Source: Betaproteobacteria bacterium
GTDB taxonomy: Bacteria > Pseudomonadota > Gammaproteobacteria > Burkholderiales > Rhodocyclaceae
Direction of reading: 5' to 3'
Assembly: GCA_016709965.1 (NCBI GenBank)
Contig: JADJLT010000001.1
Span: 310,001 to 374,000 of the forward strand
DNA length: 64,000 nucleotides
The number at the start of each line of letters is the position of its first letter. The stretch's first letter is position 1. The notes under the pieces were generated by a model. The model was given only the letters and a program-made list of their open reading frames with translations. It did not search any database and had not been told where the DNA came from. Positions 35,827 to 43,214 of the stretch are shown piece by piece. Position numbers and translations under genes: made by a program.

Positions 35827-36696
35827 TTGACCAAACTGTACGAATTGCCTAGCCCTTTCGAAGTCGAAACGGGCACCGTGCTCATGCACGAACCGTCATG
35901 GGCAAAAGAAGGCGAACTGCGCGCCCAGCTGCTCGACGAAAGCTACCCCAAACCTTTCGTTATCGACGATGGCAAGTCACGTTTTCTTTACTTCAACGTC
36001 CGCCTGATGCAGAGCGAAATGTCGCTCAAGGCGCCGAACGACCTGGCCATACGCTACACCCAGAAAATGATGGCCTTCCTGCTCTTCCAGCCACGCCCGA
36101 AACGCATCGTGCTAATCGGCCTCGGCGGTGGATCGTTGATCAAGTTTTGTTACCACAAGATGCCTGGCACGCAACTGACGGCCGTCGAACTCGACCCCAA
36201 CGTCATCGCCTTCCGCGACACATTCATGTTGCCGCCTGACGATAGCCGCTTGCAAATATTGGAGGCCGATGGCGCAGCGTTCCTCGAAACAACTGAAAAA
36301 GGTATCGACGCCCTGCTCGTCGATGCTTTCGACAAGACCGGCTTCGCGCCCAGCCTGGCCAATCGGGAGTTTTTCGACAACGCTTTCGCCAAGCTCTCTG
36401 GCAACGGAGTACTGGTCATCAACCTGGCTGGCGAAAAGGAAACCTACGCCGGCTTGATCGGCGAGGCGATGCATGTTTTTGACGACCAGGTTATCGTCAT
36501 TTCGGTACCGGACGACGGCAACCACGTGCTCTACGCCTTCAAGGAACGTCATTTCGAGCCACGCTGGCGCTGGCTGCACAACTACGCCAAGGAACTGCGC
36601 GCCAAATTCGGCCTCGATTTCCCGGCCTTCGTGCAAAAGATGGAACGCTCGACCAGGCTCGGCCTGGCCCGCCGCGAGGCAATACGGCGGCGATAA
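35827..36696 (+). CDS. Spermidine-synthase-like protein (putative aminopropyl/methyltransferase fold)
   Basis: A 289-residue protein of the spermidine synthase superfamily: IVLIGLGGGSLIKFCY (about residues 94-109), TAVELDPNVIAF and ALLVDAFDKTGFAP. It lacks the clear GGDGG and YTD-type active-site signatures of true spermidine synthases, so polyamine synthesis is not assured. The start is a TTG at 35827 with no convincing ribosome-binding site; an ATG at 35884 (MHEPSW) is the next choice. It follows prmB by 22 bases. Confidence 0.78.
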   Translation: MTKLYELPSPFEVETGTVLMHEPSWAKEGELRAQLLDESYPKPFVIDDGKSRFLYFNVRLMQSEMSLKAPNDLAIRYTQKMMAFLLFQPRPKRIVLIGLGGGSLIKFCYHKMPGTQLTAVELDPNVIAFRDTFMLPPDDSRLQILEADGAAFLETTEKGIDALLVDAFDKTGFAPSLANREFFDNAFAKLSGNGVLVINLAGEKETYAGLIGEAMHVFDDQVIVISVPDDGNHVLYAFKERHFEPRWRWLHNYAKELRAKFGLDFPAFVQKMERSTRLGLARREAIRRR

Positions 36697-36736
36697 TTCG
36701 CGGTTTTTGCCATGCAGGTCACCGGCAGCAGGCTCC

Positions 36737-36778
36737 CGCGGTCAACCGGAAAAAACAACCGAAATTGAAATTTTTCCA
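36737..36778 (+). repeat. Dispersed intergenic repeat, copy R5
   Basis: CGCGGTCAACCGGAAAAAAC, then AACCGAAATTGAAATTTTT. It lies between the convergent spermidine-synthase-like and pepD genes. Confidence 0.8.
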
Positions 36779-36799
36779 GCCACTCTTCACGGCCCTCAA

Positions 36800-38254
36800 C
36801 TAACGAATTTCTTGCAAAATCGCCCGTAGCAGCCGCCAGCAACGTTCGACCGAAGCGACCTCAACCCGCTCGCCCGGCGCGTGTGCCCCGCGAATGGTCG
36901 GGCCGAACGACACAATATCCATCCCCGGATATTTGTCGCCGATGATGCCGCACTCAAGCCCGGCGTGAATGACCTGCACCTGCGAGTCCGCTGCGAATTC
37001 TCGTCTGTACACCGACTCGCACAACTTGAGCAAGGCGGACGCCGGATTCGGCGCCCAGCCAGGATAAAAGCCTTCCTTCTCTGCCTTGGTCCCGGAAAGC
37101 GCCCACAAACTGACGATTTCATCGGCTAGCGCCAGACTGCCGCTACTTATCAGCGATCGCACCATAAAATTGCATGAGCCACCATTCGGGTGCAGATCGA
37201 GCATGCCAAGATTATTGGATGTCTCGACCACGCCCGGAACATGTCTACTCATTCGACGCACGCCATGGGGTGCCGCATGCAGCGACGCCAGCCAGATATC
37301 CTGCTCGGCCGGCGTCATCACCAGCGCGGCGTCAGCCGTAGAAGCGACCAGCCGAAGACCGTCGTCGATCCCCTGCAACTCTGAACACAAGGTCGCTTCG
37401 GCCGCTGCCAGCAGCCCTGGCAAGCGACCAGCCGTTGCTGCAGGCACTGCAATGATCGCAACAGCTTCACGCGGCAAGGCATTGCGCGCCGAACCGCCCT
37501 GCAGCTCGGCTAGCCGTAACGGCATCTCCACGCTCAATTCCCGCAAGACACGAACCAGCAACTTGATTGCGTTGCCCCGTTCTTCGTGAATATCGACACC
37601 AGAATGCCCACCACGCAGGCCGCTCATTTCAATCCTGAAGACTTGATGATCCGCTGGCATTGTTGCCGGGACACCATCGCGCTGGACGTTAACATCCAGC
37701 CCACCGGCACAACCCAGGTAAAACTCGCCCCATTCCTCGGTATCCAGGTTCAGCATCAAGCTACCCTGCAGCAAGCCGGCCGCCAAGCCATGAGCCCCAC
37801 CCATGCCGGCCTCTTCGTCGATAGTCAGCAAGGCTTCGAGCGGACCATGAACCAGATCCGTGTCCTCAAGCGCCGCCAAAATCAGCGCCACGCCAATGCC
37901 GTTATCCGCCCCCAGCGTTGTCTTTTCAGCCATCAGCCAGCCATCACGCCATACTGGAACAATCGGATCACTTAAAAAATCGTGGGCGCTGTCCGAGTTT
38001 TTCTGACAAACCATGTCGAGATGCGCCTGCAACACAACCCCCGGAACGCCCTCGCATCCTGGACACGCCGGCTTGCGGATAATCAGGTTCCCGACTGCAT
38101 CAACCGTCGCATCCAGATTCCGCGCCGTAGCCCAGTGCAGAAGGACCGTACGCAGTGGCGCCTCATGCTTGGAAGCCCTGGGAATGCCGCAAAGGGTCGC
38201 GAAGTGCGTCCACACAATGGAAGGTTCAAGACCGGAAAACACAGAATTTGTCAT
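36800..38254 (-). CDS. pepD: Aminoacyl-histidine dipeptidase (M20 family)
   Basis: A cytosolic dizinc dipeptidase (beta-Ala-His type) of 484 residues. QAHLDMVCQK (about residues 74-83), LGADNGIGVAL (bridging Asp), TIDEEAGMGGAHGL (catalytic Glu pair) and the C-terminal HAGLECGIIGDKYPGMDIVS block are family signatures. It is the last core-type gene before the tRNA-His fragment and integrase. Confidence 0.94.
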   Translation of the reverse strand: MTNSVFSGLEPSIVWTHFATLCGIPRASKHEAPLRTVLLHWATARNLDATVDAVGNLIIRKPACPGCEGVPGVVLQAHLDMVCQKNSDSAHDFLSDPIVPVWRDGWLMAEKTTLGADNGIGVALILAALEDTDLVHGPLEALLTIDEEAGMGGAHGLAAGLLQGSLMLNLDTEEWGEFYLGCAGGLDVNVQRDGVPATMPADHQVFRIEMSGLRGGHSGVDIHEERGNAIKLLVRVLRELSVEMPLRLAELQGGSARNALPREAVAIIAVPAATAGRLPGLLAAAEATLCSELQGIDDGLRLVASTADAALVMTPAEQDIWLASLHAAPHGVRRMSRHVPGVVETSNNLGMLDLHPNGGSCNFMVRSLISSGSLALADEIVSLWALSGTKAEKEGFYPGWAPNPASALLKLCESVYRREFAADSQVQVIHAGLECGIIGDKYPGMDIVSFGPTIRGAHAPGERVEVASVERCWRLLRAILQEIR

Positions 38255-38275
38255 CTAAAGCCAACTCCAAATGTG

Positions 38276-38312
38276 AAAACCCCCGCAGACCTTGCGGTGT
38301 GCGGGGGTTAAA
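38276..38312 (-). terminator. Intrinsic terminator of a former tRNA-His gene
   Basis: On the minus strand an 8-base stem (CCCCCGCA / TGCGGGGG, 38280-38307) is followed by TTTTC. It lies directly downstream of the tRNA-His 3' fragment, where a tRNA terminator belongs. Confidence 0.7.
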
Positions 38313-38315
38313 TTC

Positions 38316-38360
38316 TGGGGCACTGATGGGGCTCGAACCCACGACAACCGGAATCACAAT
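38316..38360 (-). repeat. tRNA-His 3' fragment, probable att site of a genomic island
   Basis: On the minus strand it reads ATTGTGATTCCGG (anticodon loop with GTG, and the 3' side of the stem), then the T-arm with GGTTCGAGCC, then the acceptor side ending CCCCA. The 5' half of the tRNA is absent: beyond 38360 the sequence no longer pairs and has no D-arm. This is the pattern left when an integrase inserts an island into a tRNA 3' end. The regenerated full gene would lie at the other, unseen end of the island. Confidence 0.8.
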
Positions 38361-38542
38361 ACAGTTCCCAGATATTTACCACCGCTTACTGCGGGTTACT
38401 ATTTAAATAAATATACTTGTTATTCCTACACTTAAGCATTACCATTAGTACAGATGTGAGGCGCTAAAAAGCTGTTTTTTACCTCACACTGCTTACCATG
38501 CGCTTACCAAGGCGAAAAGTAAGCAACAAAATAGAGGGCAAA

Positions 38543-39847
38543 ATGGCGAGACTCACCAAGACCGAAGTCGACAATCTTAAGCCATCGGACAGGGATGTAT
38601 TTGCCTGGGGCGACGACCCAAAGGGATTTGGCGTAAAGGTGTTCACTTCTGGCGTTAAGAGCTTCGTTTTCCAGTATCGAACCCAAGAAGGAAAAACCCG
38701 CCGTTACACCATCGGCAAACTGTCCGACACGCTGACGGTAGATCAAGCCAAGAAGAAGGCGAAAGAACTATTCTTCGAGGTCATGGACGGCAAAGACCCA
38801 ATGGGCCACAAGCAGACGCGCCGGGAAGCAATGACCATCGAGCAACTGCTTACCAAATACGAAGCATCGCCAGCTTTCGCGGAAAAAGCAGAGACAACCA
38901 AAGCCACAGACCGCGGCAGAATTGAGCGCCATCTAAAGCCGCTAATCGGCGGCAAGCACGCCGACCTGCTGACCGCAGATGATATTCGCCGCGCTCAAGT
39001 TGCCATCAAAGAAGGCAAGACGGCCGGCAGGTTCAAGACAATTTCCCGCGGGCTGGCGAAGGTCAAGGGCGGCGCTGGCACTGCTGACAAGTCGGTTTTG
39101 ATCCTGCGCGCCGCTTATTCCTGGGCAATCTCCGAAGGAATCCTGAAAGACAATCCAGCCGCTACCGTCAAAGTGGCACAACCCGGCCAACGTGAAACAA
39201 TCATGGGCGGTTCAGATGACTACGCCCAATTGTTCCGAACCCTGACGAAGATGGAGAACGAGCACCGCATTCGCTCCACCGTTGCTGACGCCATTCGATT
39301 GATTGCCCTGACCGGAGCCCGGCGCGGCGAAGTGGTTGGCCTATTGTGGCAATACGTCGACCTGAAATCAGGGCTCATTACCCTCCCCCCCAAGGCGCAC
39401 AAGACTGGATCTCGCACCGGCAAGCCGCGAATCATTGGACTACCGGCAGAGGCGCAGGTAATCATTGCCCGACAAGCCAAGGGCGAACCTACCGATTACG
39501 TTTTCATGCCGTCCAAGGGTGAAGGTACGCTGAACATTGCAAAACCTTGGATGGATGTACGCAAGGAAGCAGGCTTACCGGAAAACTTGGGATTGCATGG
39601 CCTTCGTCACTCCCTCGCCTCGCATCTGGCGATGGCTGGCGCATCTGCCGTGGAGCTCATGGAAGCGATGGGACACAAGCAGGTATCGACCACACAACGC
39701 TATATCCACTTTGCAGAACGCGCCCGCAGCACTCTAGCGGAGCGCGGCGCAGCAATGGCAATGGCTGGTATGAACGAAGCGAACGGCAAGCAGAAAGCAG
39801 AAGTATTGCCGATCAAGAAGCCGAGAAAGAGCAAGACCGCCGCTTAG
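38543..39847 (+). CDS. int: Tyrosine site-specific integrase (island type)
   Basis: A 434-residue protein starting MARLTKTEVDNL, with GAGGG upstream; a longer ATG at 38498 is less likely. The N-terminal DUF4102-like arm-binding domain (KGFGVKVFTSGVKSFVFQYR) is followed by a SAM-like core-binding domain and the catalytic domain. Catalytic residues are R in TGARRGEVVGL, H-x-x-R in LHGLRHSLASHL, H in MGHKQVSTT and Y in RYIHFAE. It reads away from the tRNA-His fragment 180 bases upstream, the usual arrangement for tRNA-targeting island integrases. Confidence 0.94.
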   Translation: MARLTKTEVDNLKPSDRDVFAWGDDPKGFGVKVFTSGVKSFVFQYRTQEGKTRRYTIGKLSDTLTVDQAKKKAKELFFEVMDGKDPMGHKQTRREAMTIEQLLTKYEASPAFAEKAETTKATDRGRIERHLKPLIGGKHADLLTADDIRRAQVAIKEGKTAGRFKTISRGLAKVKGGAGTADKSVLILRAAYSWAISEGILKDNPAATVKVAQPGQRETIMGGSDDYAQLFRTLTKMENEHRIRSTVADAIRLIALTGARRGEVVGLLWQYVDLKSGLITLPPKAHKTGSRTGKPRIIGLPAEAQVIIARQAKGEPTDYVFMPSKGEGTLNIAKPWMDVRKEAGLPENLGLHGLRHSLASHLAMAGASAVELMEAMGHKQVSTTQRYIHFAERARSTLAERGAAMAMAGMNEANGKQKAEVLPIKKPRKSKTAA

Positions 39848-39926
39848 TCGGTTACTAAGCAAAGCGGGCCGGAAAGTGCGGGAACACTGACCGACCCTGA
39901 GACATAACCACTAAGGAGCAGTAACT

Positions 39927-40271
39927 ATGTCCTATTTACATTTTACCGATGAGCAGCAAAGAACAGGGGCGCTTGAGTGCATCGAAGCCCTTAAAGCCCT
40001 TGAGCATTCAGCCGAGAACATGCTAATTGAAGGTGACGAAGGGGCCATTTTTGCCGCCATTCAATCCGGAGATGCTGAAAAGCTGGCAGATGAATTTGGC
40101 CCAATGACACCCCACCAGAAGGGGGCCTTTCGCGCCATGGCTGAGTACATCCATCACTGCCTCAGCTCGGGAACGCCGGCATTGACTCAGTGGAAGCCAT
40201 TTGTTGCAAAAACGCCGGAAGAGGTAGAGCTATGGGTTAAGTCTCTTGAGGAAGATGAGGTGGCAGCATGA
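39927..40271 (+). CDS. Unknown acidic protein downstream of integrase
   Basis: A 114-residue protein with an AAGGAG site eight bases before the ATG. It is acidic, mostly helical and cysteine-poor; the N-terminal LHFTDEQQRTGALECIEAL and the central DEFGPMTPHQKGAFRAM resemble nothing I recognise. It overlaps the next gene by four bases (ATGA). The lower GC content than the core genes suggests acquired DNA. Confidence 0.7.
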   Translation: MSYLHFTDEQQRTGALECIEALKALEHSAENMLIEGDEGAIFAAIQSGDAEKLADEFGPMTPHQKGAFRAMAEYIHHCLSSGTPALTQWKPFVAKTPEEVELWVKSLEEDEVAA

Positions 40272-40450
40272 GCGTTCTAGAACTAAAGAGAACAGAGCGC
40301 CAGGAATTTGCCATCCAATTGCGCGAACTGGCTAGACAAATCGAAGATGGAGCATGTGCCTATTGCCTAACGTATTCAATGGATAAGCTGGGTCACGTTG
40401 AAGAACTTACGTTCGATAAAACTACCGGCTCGCGGCATTTGTCAGCGTAG
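40268..40450 (+). CDS. Unknown 60-residue protein
   Basis: Translationally coupled to the preceding gene by ATGA. It begins MSVLELKRTERQEFAIQLRE and has a helical N-terminus, two cysteines four residues apart, and a charged C-terminus. No family is recognised. Confidence 0.6.
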   Translation: MSVLELKRTERQEFAIQLRELARQIEDGACAYCLTYSMDKLGHVEELTFDKTTGSRHLSA

Positions 40451-40469
40451 ATCCACAGGAGTGCGCGCC

Positions 40470-40586
40470 ATGAAAATCATTCGTCAATCGCACCACTTCG
40501 ACCGATGGATATTCTCGGAGGATAGGAGATACTCAATCCATCGGTATCGACAAGACCCCCAAAAGGCCATCGGCTTTATTTATTAA
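40470..40586 (+). CDS. Possible 38-residue small protein
   Basis: ATG at 40470 with an AGGAG site nine bases upstream. The product is basic and aromatic-rich (HHFDRWIFSEDRRYSIHRY). It starts 20 bases after the previous stop and ends five bases before the next start. The spacing supports expression in the same small operon, but length alone makes it uncertain. Confidence 0.45.
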   Translation: MKIIRQSHHFDRWIFSEDRRYSIHRYRQDPQKAIGFIY

Positions 40587-40590
40587 CTCA

Positions 40591-41040
40591 ATGACGACGA
40601 AAGGGTACAGACCCCTAACCGTGACCAGGAAGGAGGCCGAGATCGTCGGCCGCCTGGTCGCGCAGCGGGCAAAACGTCTTCCTTTGGTGAATTCGCCACT
40701 TCGTTGGCTGCCTAGTGCTGGCGACAAACTTCTCAAGGCGTCTCGTCGTTCTCGTGATGGAAAGGAGATAACGCTATGGACGCTTAGCAGAGATGAGGCC
40801 CGCTCTTTGTTTCATTGGGGAGTTCTGTTTTTCCATCCGCAAACAGATCCGTCTGAAATAACCAGCGCAGAATGCAACGCTCTGAAGTCATTGATTCAAA
40901 AAATAGCTAACTGCCTGATGGCGAAACCAGGCCCTAAGCGCATGCCAGTAGAAGATGCCGAGTGGGTTGTTGGCGCCTTTGAACAACGCGAAAGCCTGTC
41001 AGTGGCGACCAGTATCCCAGATGGTGGTCAGAGTCTATGA
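40591..41040 (+). CDS. Unknown 149-residue protein at an island junction
   Basis: A hydrophilic, basic protein (LTVTRKEAEIVGRLVAQRAKRLP, WTLSRDEARSLFHWGVLFF). No ribosome-binding site is evident before the ATG. The last residues are encoded where the P-type ATPase remnant begins on the other strand, so the native C-terminus may be missing. No family is recognised. Confidence 0.5.
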   Translation: MTTKGYRPLTVTRKEAEIVGRLVAQRAKRLPLVNSPLRWLPSAGDKLLKASRRSRDGKEITLWTLSRDEARSLFHWGVLFFHPQTDPSEITSAECNALKSLIQKIANCLMAKPGPKRMPVEDAEWVVGAFEQRESLSVATSIPDGGQSL

Positions 41041-42140
41041 CGAGGATACCCAACGCCACCATACCGAGGAAAAGTGTTGGCACCTGAAAAGCAAAAGCTG
41101 CGGCAAACACTGGGATACAAATGATGAGCAAGAGCCCCGATAGAGTGCCACCAAGCACCCACGGTACTACGGGTGTCAGCCCGGTAAACATCTGCCGCCA
41201 CCCTGACTCCGGCGATCGACTCGGAAAAATCAATGCCGCATTTGCAACAACCAAAACGACGAACGCCAATGCCCGTGCCCCATCAGTGGCAACCCCGTTC
41301 GATAAGGACCAGAAATAGAAAGTAGCAGCTGCCAGCGTTACCAGCCCCCCTTGAGCCAGGCTAAGGATAAGCTGCTGTGTTGAAACCAAATGTTCGCTGA
41401 CCGACCGCGGTGGCTGTTCCATTAGTCCCGGGTTGCCGGGTTCTGCTTCAAAGACGATAGAGCATGCCGGATCAATGATCAGTTCGAGGAAAGCGATGTG
41501 AATCGGCGCCAGAATCAACGGCATCCCGAACATCACCGGCAGAACAGACAAACCGATAATCGGAATGTGGACTGCCAGGGTATAAACCATCGCCTGCCGA
41601 AGGTTGGCAAAAATACGTCGCCCCAAGCGGATAGCCGCAACGATGGCGCCAAAGTCATCTTCAAGCAATACCAGAGAGGCAGCCTCGCGAGCGACATCAG
41701 TCCCTCGTTTGCCCATGGCAATACCGATATGTGCTGCCTTCAAGGCCGGGGCATCATTGACACCATCTCCCGTCATCGCCACGACCTCGCCATTCGCTTT
41801 TAAAGCTTCGACAATGGCAAGTTTCTGCTGCGGTGTGACACGGGCAAAAATACTCACTGAGGCGATACGTGCTGAAATTGCCTTCACGTCCATTGATTCA
41901 AGTTCCGTGCCGGTAATGACCTCGCGACTGTCAATCCCTGCGCTGGTCGCGATGGCGCGAGCGGTACGCGGATGATCGCCGGTAATCATGACCACGCGAA
42001 TGCCCGCTCTCAGGCACTCGGCGACTGCGCTAGGCACTTCGGGGCGGAGTGGATCAGCCAGCCCGATCAGTCCGATAAACTCGAAATCGAAATCATGCTG
42101 AATCTCTGGAAAGCCATCCTGAACACCATGTCGGGCCTTG
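41041..42140 (-). pseudogene. Internal fragment of a P-type cation ATPase (PacL-like), cut at both ends
   Basis: The minus-strand frame encodes the C-terminal half of a P2-type ATPase: DPLRPEVPSAVAE, VMITGDHPRTARAIA, the hinge motif GDGVNDAPALKAAHIGIAMG, then RRIFANLRQAMVYTLAVHIP and several membrane segments with AFLELIIDPACSIVFEAE. The phosphorylation-site half (DKTGT) is absent because an istB remnant replaces it near 42140. The last helix runs into unrelated sequence near 41041. The family moves Ca2+, Mn2+ or Na+; this copy cannot function. Confidence 0.85.
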
Positions 42141-43090
42141 GCCACGCTGCGCCTGCACGGCATGGCTGGTGCCTGGGAAGAGCTATCGGCCAACGGTGGC
42201 GCCGGCATCGACACTTCTCGCTGGTTGATCGAGCATCTGCTGCAGGCCGAACATACTGACCGGGTCATGCGCTCGATTGGCTACCAGATGCATGCGGCCC
42301 GCTTCCCTGTACATCGGGATCTAGCGGGATTCGACTTCGATCAATCGAAGGTAGATCAGAAACTGATTCGGCAACTGGCCGACCTGTCCTTTACCGAGGA
42401 AGCGCAGAACGTGGTGTTCATCGGTGGCACGGGAACCGGCAAGACGCACCTGGCCACGGCACTGGGTGTTTCGGGGATTGGGCACCATAACAAGCGGGTT
42501 CGGTTCTTCTCGACGGTGGATCTGGCCAATGCCCTGGAACAAGAGAAGGCGGCCGGCAAAGCTGGCCGGATTGCCTTGGGACTGCTGCGCATGGATCTGG
42601 TGATTCTCGATGAGCTGGGCTATCTGCCGTTCAGCCAGGCTGGTGGTGCCTTGCTGTTTCACTTGCTGTCGAAGCTCTACGAGCACACCAGCGTGATGAT
42701 CACGACCAACCTGACCTTTGCCGAATGGCCAGGCGTCTTCGGCGATGCCAAGATGACGACGGCGCTGCTCGACCGGCTGACGCATCACTGCCACATCGTA
42801 GAAACGGGGAATGAGTCATTTCGCTTCCGGCACAGCACGGCGACCGCCAAGTCGAGGATCAAGGCAAGGGAGCAGAGCAAGCGGGGAAATCCACCCGAGG
42901 AGGACGCATTCTGATCGGGGCCGCGTTGGGAAATCCGTTCCGGACTTCGTCCTCCACGGCTTTCCCAACGCATTCATCGTGGCTCGGAAATCGGTTGTTC
43001 TGAGCTACACTTATCCACAAGCCAACCTATGTCAGGTGGCTATCACACCTGGTCAAAATTCAACGAGCACAGGTGGTCAAAATTAAACGC
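42135..43090 (+). mobile_element. IS21-family remnant (3' part: istB and right end)
   Basis: Only istB and the right terminus remain; istA is missing. Downstream of istB two short direct copies of a TGGTCAAAATT motif (43050-43085) match the multiple terminal repeats typical of IS21-family right ends. The left side is joined directly to the P-type ATPase fragment. Exact ends are not certain. Confidence 0.75.
42138..42914 (+). CDS. istB: IstB-like IS21-family ATPase (helper), N-terminus slightly truncated
   Basis: A 258-residue AAA+ protein: ATLRLHGMAGAWEEL at the N-terminus, Walker A GGTGTGKTHLATAL, Walker B LVILDELGYLPF, and TTNLTFAEWPGVFGD. These are standard IstB motifs. The frame opens with TTG and lacks the usual first few residues, so the true start has probably been lost at the junction. 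Without istA it cannot support transposition on its own. Confidence 0.85.
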   Translation: MATLRLHGMAGAWEELSANGGAGIDTSRWLIEHLLQAEHTDRVMRSIGYQMHAARFPVHRDLAGFDFDQSKVDQKLIRQLADLSFTEEAQNVVFIGGTGTGKTHLATALGVSGIGHHNKRVRFFSTVDLANALEQEKAAGKAGRIALGLLRMDLVILDELGYLPFSQAGGALLFHLLSKLYEHTSVMITTNLTFAEWPGVFGDAKMTTALLDRLTHHCHIVETGNESFRFRHSTATAKSRIKAREQSKRGNPPEEDAF

Positions 43091-43133
43091 GCGCCGACAC
43101 GTTTGGGCCGCAGAGGCACTTTGAGAATGCCAT

Positions 43134-43169
43134 TAAAAAAATTAAAGCCCCCAATTGCTTGGAGGCTTT
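43134..43169 (-). terminator. Intrinsic terminator downstream of the copper receptor gene
   Basis: The minus strand has an 8-base stem AAGCCTCC / GGGGGCTT (one G-T pair) with a short loop, followed by a T-rich run TTTAATTTTTTT. It lies about 45 bases after the receptor stop. Confidence 0.75.
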
Positions 43170-43214
43170 ATCCACAGCACGAGAATGAACTACAGCACCG
43201 TTATTGTTGCTGGC

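Noticed and set aside
38316..38360. A functional tRNA-His gene.
   Set aside because: Only the 3' half is present; sequence beyond the anticodon loop does not pair and lacks the D-arm.
38498..38545. Longer integrase start at 38498.
   Set aside because: The extra 15 residues are basic and unlike integrase N-termini; the ATG at 38543 has a GAGGG site and the conserved MARLTKTEVDNL start.
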